Part shown: in pieces, positions 60,834 through 64,000 of the stretch | Numbering within the stretch: position 1 is the stretch's first letter | Layout: each line of letters begins with the position of its first letter | Assembly (NCBI GenBank): GCA_947650285.1 | Contig: CANTFL010000971.1 | Coordinates: 56,993 to 120,992, forward strand | From: Hyaloperonospora brassicae | Taxonomy: Eukaryota > Oomycota > Peronosporomycetes > Peronosporales > Peronosporaceae | Reading direction: 5' to 3' | Length of the DNA: 64,000 nt | Made by a program: the position numbers and the translations under genes | The notes under the pieces: model-generated | The model's database searches: none | Seen by the model: the letters and a program-made list of their open reading frames with translations, nothing else | Told to the model about the DNA's origin: nothing

Positions 60834-61300
60834 GTCTGGCCTGCGCCAAGGGAAAGCATACCAAAGGAGTCCAGTAGAAGAGAGACACGAGCACGAATTA
60901 TACAACCGACGTGACAGGGGGTGTCATTTTTTCAGATCTCAAGGGTCCCAAGACCTCCCTAGATCGTTTAGAAAATCGGTACATGGTCAACTGCATCGAT
61001 CACCAATCAATTTACTGTCGGGTTTTTGTTGGCAAAGTCGAAAGATGCAATCGCGTTGAAGTTCAAGCTCTTCATGTCAAGCTTCAAGCGCGAGTTCAAT
61101 TGAAATATTCACGTCTTACGCACCTATGGAGGTGGCGAAGATAAGACTCTTGACATTTTCTGCTCGTTGAAAGGCATCTCGCGTCAATTAAGTAAGGCGA
61201 GAAACCAAGCGAGCAACGGCAAGGCTGAAAGGATGCACCGCACCATCATAAACATGGTGTGGAGTATGATCTTTGAATTTAAAAATGCCGCTCACGTTTG
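60834..61300 (+). pseudogene. Copia integrase relic
   Basis: CLACAKGKAYQRSPVEE marks the end of the zinc region, FSDLKGPKTSLDRLENRYMV with NCIDHQSIYCRVFVGKVE the first part of the core, and ISRQLSKARNQASNGKAER with MHRTIINMVWSMIF the part carrying the catalytic Glu. Three or more frame changes. Confidence 0.85.
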
Positions 61301-61889
61301 AGGTGATGCTGCATAGTACTCTTCGTACATACTAAATCGAAGCAAGACCATGTCCAACTCTGGGGGTGTATCGCCCAGTGAGATCCTGTCAAACAAGGCT
61401 CCCGTGCTGACGGAAATCGTGGCTTTTGGGTCGACATGCACTGCGCAAAGAGACCCGAAGAACAAGTTACTTGGTGAGCGAGGGAAGGCGTACATCATCA
61501 TTGGACGAGGCAGATAAACGAAGGGGTACAAGTTGTACATCCCAGTGGATAAGGTGGTCGTGGTGATCCAACACGTTCAAGCGTTGAAGCACCACAGGGT
61601 GACCAGGATGAACGGAAGACATTCCCTGATACGGTTTCGCCATTAGGAGGAGCCACGCCGTTATCATCAAGGTTGTGAAAGGCGTGCTTCAAGGTGTTGA
61701 AAGGCGTGCGAAGAAAGTTCGCAAGGGTAGAAAGACTACATGGACCAGAGAGCGTCATGGTACATGGTCGACGACCTTGGGTCGACCGAAAGGGACCACG
61801 GATAAGACCTCGGCGTAAAATCGCGACATCGTGAATGTTGTCATCAGGCAAGATCCGAGACATCACGGTGAAGCGATGAAAGGCAAGCA

Positions 61890-63510
61890 TCGTGACCAAT
61901 GGCTCGTATCCATGACCGAAGAGCTGGATGCTTTGAAGTCGAACGATGTGTGAAATATTGTCGTGCCACTAAAGGGTGCAAACGTGTTGCACAACAAGTA
62001 GGTCTACAAGACGAAGACGAATGCAAACGGAGACATCGAGCAACGCAAGGCTCGGTTGGTTGTGTGCGGAAACGAGCAAGTTTTCGGGGTTGACTACAAT
62101 CTGACATTTGCGGCAGTGATGGATTTGGTGACCGTCAAGTTGATTTTGGGGCTCTCCAGAATATGGAACGTGCCGGCACGCCATGGGGATGTTCTTAACG
62201 CCTACGGAAAGGCAGAGAAGGAGCATAATCTGGATATCTTCATGAAGTTTCAGAGAGGCATGCAAGTCGCCAAGAAGGAACTTCAAGGTTGTGGAGTGCA
62301 GTATCCTGATAAATTCGTGCTGCTGTTGAAGAAATCGCTATACCGATTGAAGAAAGCGGGAGGACTCCGGAGCAAGCTTTTGCACTCTCAGTTGATCAAG
62401 AATGGGTACAAGCAGTATACAACGGACATGTGCCTCTACTACAAGCACATAGGCGAAGAATGAACCATCGTCGAAGTGTACGTGGATGACCTTCTGGTCA
62501 CAGGAACCAAGCAGTGCGCGGTTGATAAGTTTTTTGCGGGGATGAAGACACTGATGATCAAGGATCTGGGTGTCATTCGGAAGTTTCTTGGACTCAGGAT
62601 TTCTTTAGACGACACTCACGGATACGTTCTGGATCAATGATTGACGTGCTACTCAGGGATTTTAAGTTGGAGTCCGCGAACGGTGTTCGAGCACCAATCG
62701 GAGACATATGAAATGTGGACGACAACGATTATGCGGACTATCTATCCGGGAGAGGTGCAAGTGGCGAACCGAATTTGAGCGCTTTTCAGTCTTTGGTTGG
62801 TAGTTTGCTATGGATCGCAAGGTGCACGCGGCCCGATATCTACTCTGCAGTTCACAAAGCGACTTGCCAAACGCACAAGCCTACCACCAAGGATTGGAAG
62901 ACCGCTAAGCGTATCGCGTGATACTTGAAGGCGACGAAGAGCTTGAAGTTGCACCTTAACGGCAACGGACCGACTCATCAAGGGTCAAGATCGAGTGCTG
63001 GAGCGACGCAGACTTTGCTGTTAGCAAGGCGGACCGTAAGTCGGTGTCTGGATGTGTGTTCACTATGGACGGTTCTGTTGTTCTATGGTCTTTTAAGAAG
63101 CAGTCAGGTGTGTCGCTGATCACTATGTAGGCAAAGTTCATATCCGCCTCTCAAGCAGGACGCGAACTGCTGGGTGTGAGAGAGCTATTGCTGGAGCTGA
63201 AGCAGCAAGTGTGCACGGCGATGCCTATGTGGAAGGACAACCAAGCGGCAATCAAGCACTCGAGGCAGATAAGAACACAACAAGCGTGAAGCACGTCAGC
63301 ATCATGTTCAAATTCATCTGCCAATACGCGCGTGACGGAAATGTGGTGCCCCAATACGTCAAATCCAAGAGCATGATGGCCGATATCCTGACGAAGTCGT
63401 TGCCAGCCCCGAGAATGGAGATGCTGCACAAGATTTTCAACTTGAAGGCGACTCAGGGACGACGTCGAGGAGGAGTGTTCGAAGATATAGTTTCTGACAT
63501 GTTACGCTAG
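61890..63510 (+). pseudogene. Copia RT and RNase H relic
   Basis: RKARLVVCGNEQVFGVDYNL and DVLNAYGKAEKEHNLDIFMK begin the RT; KKSLYRLKKAGGLRSKLLHS follows, and the catalytic VYVDDLLVTG lies at ~62476-62505 just after a TGA at 62461. IKDLGVIRKFLGLRISLDDT and GSLLWIARCTRPDIYSAV follow. RNase H ends in a 99-codon open frame (63211-63510) with SKSMMADILTKSLPAPRMEM. Several stops; dead. Confidence 0.9.
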
Positions 63511-63876
63511 TTTAGATGCGACTGCAAGACCTGTTACACTTTAGGGAAACCGCACCTGATTGGCTAACAAGTTGACAGGTGGGACCAGGACGCGAAATAT
63601 CGACATTTGGGACTGCGATAGAAAATCGTTAAGCTGAAGTTCAATCGAAGATGATAGGTGAGACAAAGACATACGGACGTCATATGGGACCAGGGATGAC
63701 ACACGGTGATCGGCACGCTGGATGTGTGCCAGGTGTTACTTGACTGGGTCAAGTTGCAGTGTTGGTCATCATCTGCATATTGTAGGGCTAACAACGAAGG
63801 GTAGTTAACACTCACTATAATTTACTTTTTTCCAATATTTTTACTTTACTTCCTACATCCCTTGCGCAAGTACATA
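63476..63876 (+). repeat. Probable 3' LTR of the Copia relic (right end unclear)
   Basis: Begins TGTTCGAAGATATAG straight after GAGGAGGAG. The right boundary is not determined because no 5' partner was found. The rest of the block has no gene. Confidence 0.5.
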
Positions 63877-64000
63877 TGTAACGGGGCACACCCTTGCGTA
63901 ACTTAACGCAAGGGATTTGGGTGCCCCGACGGACGTACACGTGGCGAGCGAGGAAGCGTAGGTAGGGTAAAAGTAGAACTGTTATATTAATAAATTAAGT
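63877..64000 (+). repeat. Start of another Gypsy-type LTR, cut by window end
   Basis: TGTAACGGGGCACACCC resembles the TGTAGCGGGGCAC start of the family 1 LTRs. An imperfect hairpin follows at once: CGGGGCAC..CCCTTGCGT pairs with ACGCAAGGG..GTGCCCCG. The element would continue past the window. Confidence 0.45.

Larger units (their letters stand above)
59757..63530 (+). mobile_element. Decayed Ty1/Copia retrotransposon
   Basis: The domain order is gag with zinc knuckle, integrase, RT, RNase H on the plus strand. Integrase before RT is diagnostic of Ty1/Copia. Many stops and frameshifts. The end GACGTCGAGGAGGAG followed by TGTTCGAAG at 63476 looks like polypurine tract plus 3' LTR start. Confidence 0.9.

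Noticed and set aside
1..64000. Secreted RxLR-type effector genes
   Set aside because: No open frame combines a convincing signal peptide with an RxLR and acidic EER-like motif.
1..64000. CRISPR array, rRNA or tRNA genes
   Set aside because: No regular spacer array, no rRNA-like block; only tRNA-like heads of the dispersed repeat were seen, and they are too degenerate for tRNA genes.

Overview
The window looks like a gene-poor, transposon-rich stretch of an oomycete genome, probably a Phytophthora or downy-mildew type. The reasons are compact genes with very short introns (70 and 81 nt, with a CTAAC branch-point motif), AT-rich spacers between GC-rich genes, and chromovirus-type Ty3/Gypsy, Ty1/Copia, hAT-like and Mutator-like relics typical of these genomes. 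Species cannot be fixed from sequence alone.

Host genes. Only three host genes are clear. (1) A DEAD-box RNA helicase of the Spb4/DDX55 type (minus, 1667-3655), a ribosome-assembly factor. (2) A VPS36-like ESCRT-II subunit (plus, 18107-19619) with two short introns, the first of which keeps the frame open if unspliced. (3) A kynurenine/glutamine transaminase-type PLP aminotransferase (minus, 20929-22176). They are not functionally linked; they are separated by long AT-rich deserts.

Repeats and relics. 4-18 kb is AT-rich and nearly empty, with a decayed Copia reverse transcriptase on the minus strand (~5.5 kb), a (TA)19 microsatellite, and a reverse copy of a dispersed repeat family (13.4-14.3 kb). 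Forward copies of that family lie at 24.0, 26.0 and 30.5 kb. Members start with a tRNA-like head and, in three of four copies, end in a GATC-rich degenerate tandem tail. 28.26-30.48 kb is a wrecked hAT-like transposase. A solo Gypsy LTR with a perfect 5-bp target duplication lies at 22.73-23.19 kb; a diverged sister LTR is nested inside a decayed Gypsy copy at 32.6-36.6 kb. A second decayed Gypsy copy lies in opposite orientation at 44.8-49.4 kb. The two copies share a ~1.9 kb nearly identical tract inside otherwise diverged sequence. A Mutator-like transposase relic (minus) sits at 49.9-51.3 kb and a decayed Copia element (plus) at 59.8-63.5 kb. Another LTR probably begins at 63877 and runs off the window.

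The highlight is a complete, very young chromovirus-like Ty3/Gypsy element at 51749-59434. It has 327-bp LTRs with one visible difference, an ATTAA target duplication, PBS, gag, pol with protease, RT, RNase H, integrase and chromodomain, and a polypurine tract. Gag and pol are joined by a textbook -1 frameshift signal: slippery A AAA AAC, a 7-nt spacer and a perfect 9-bp hairpin that contains the gag stop. Pol carries a tandem-repeat acidic linker between protease and RT. Most notable is a 459-codon ATG-initiated open frame on the antisense strand (57652-59031). It overlaps the 3' end of pol, chromodomain included, and would encode a unique N-terminal domain, an SR/RS-rich middle and a coiled coil. 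This antisense gene is the best candidate for something undescribed in the window.
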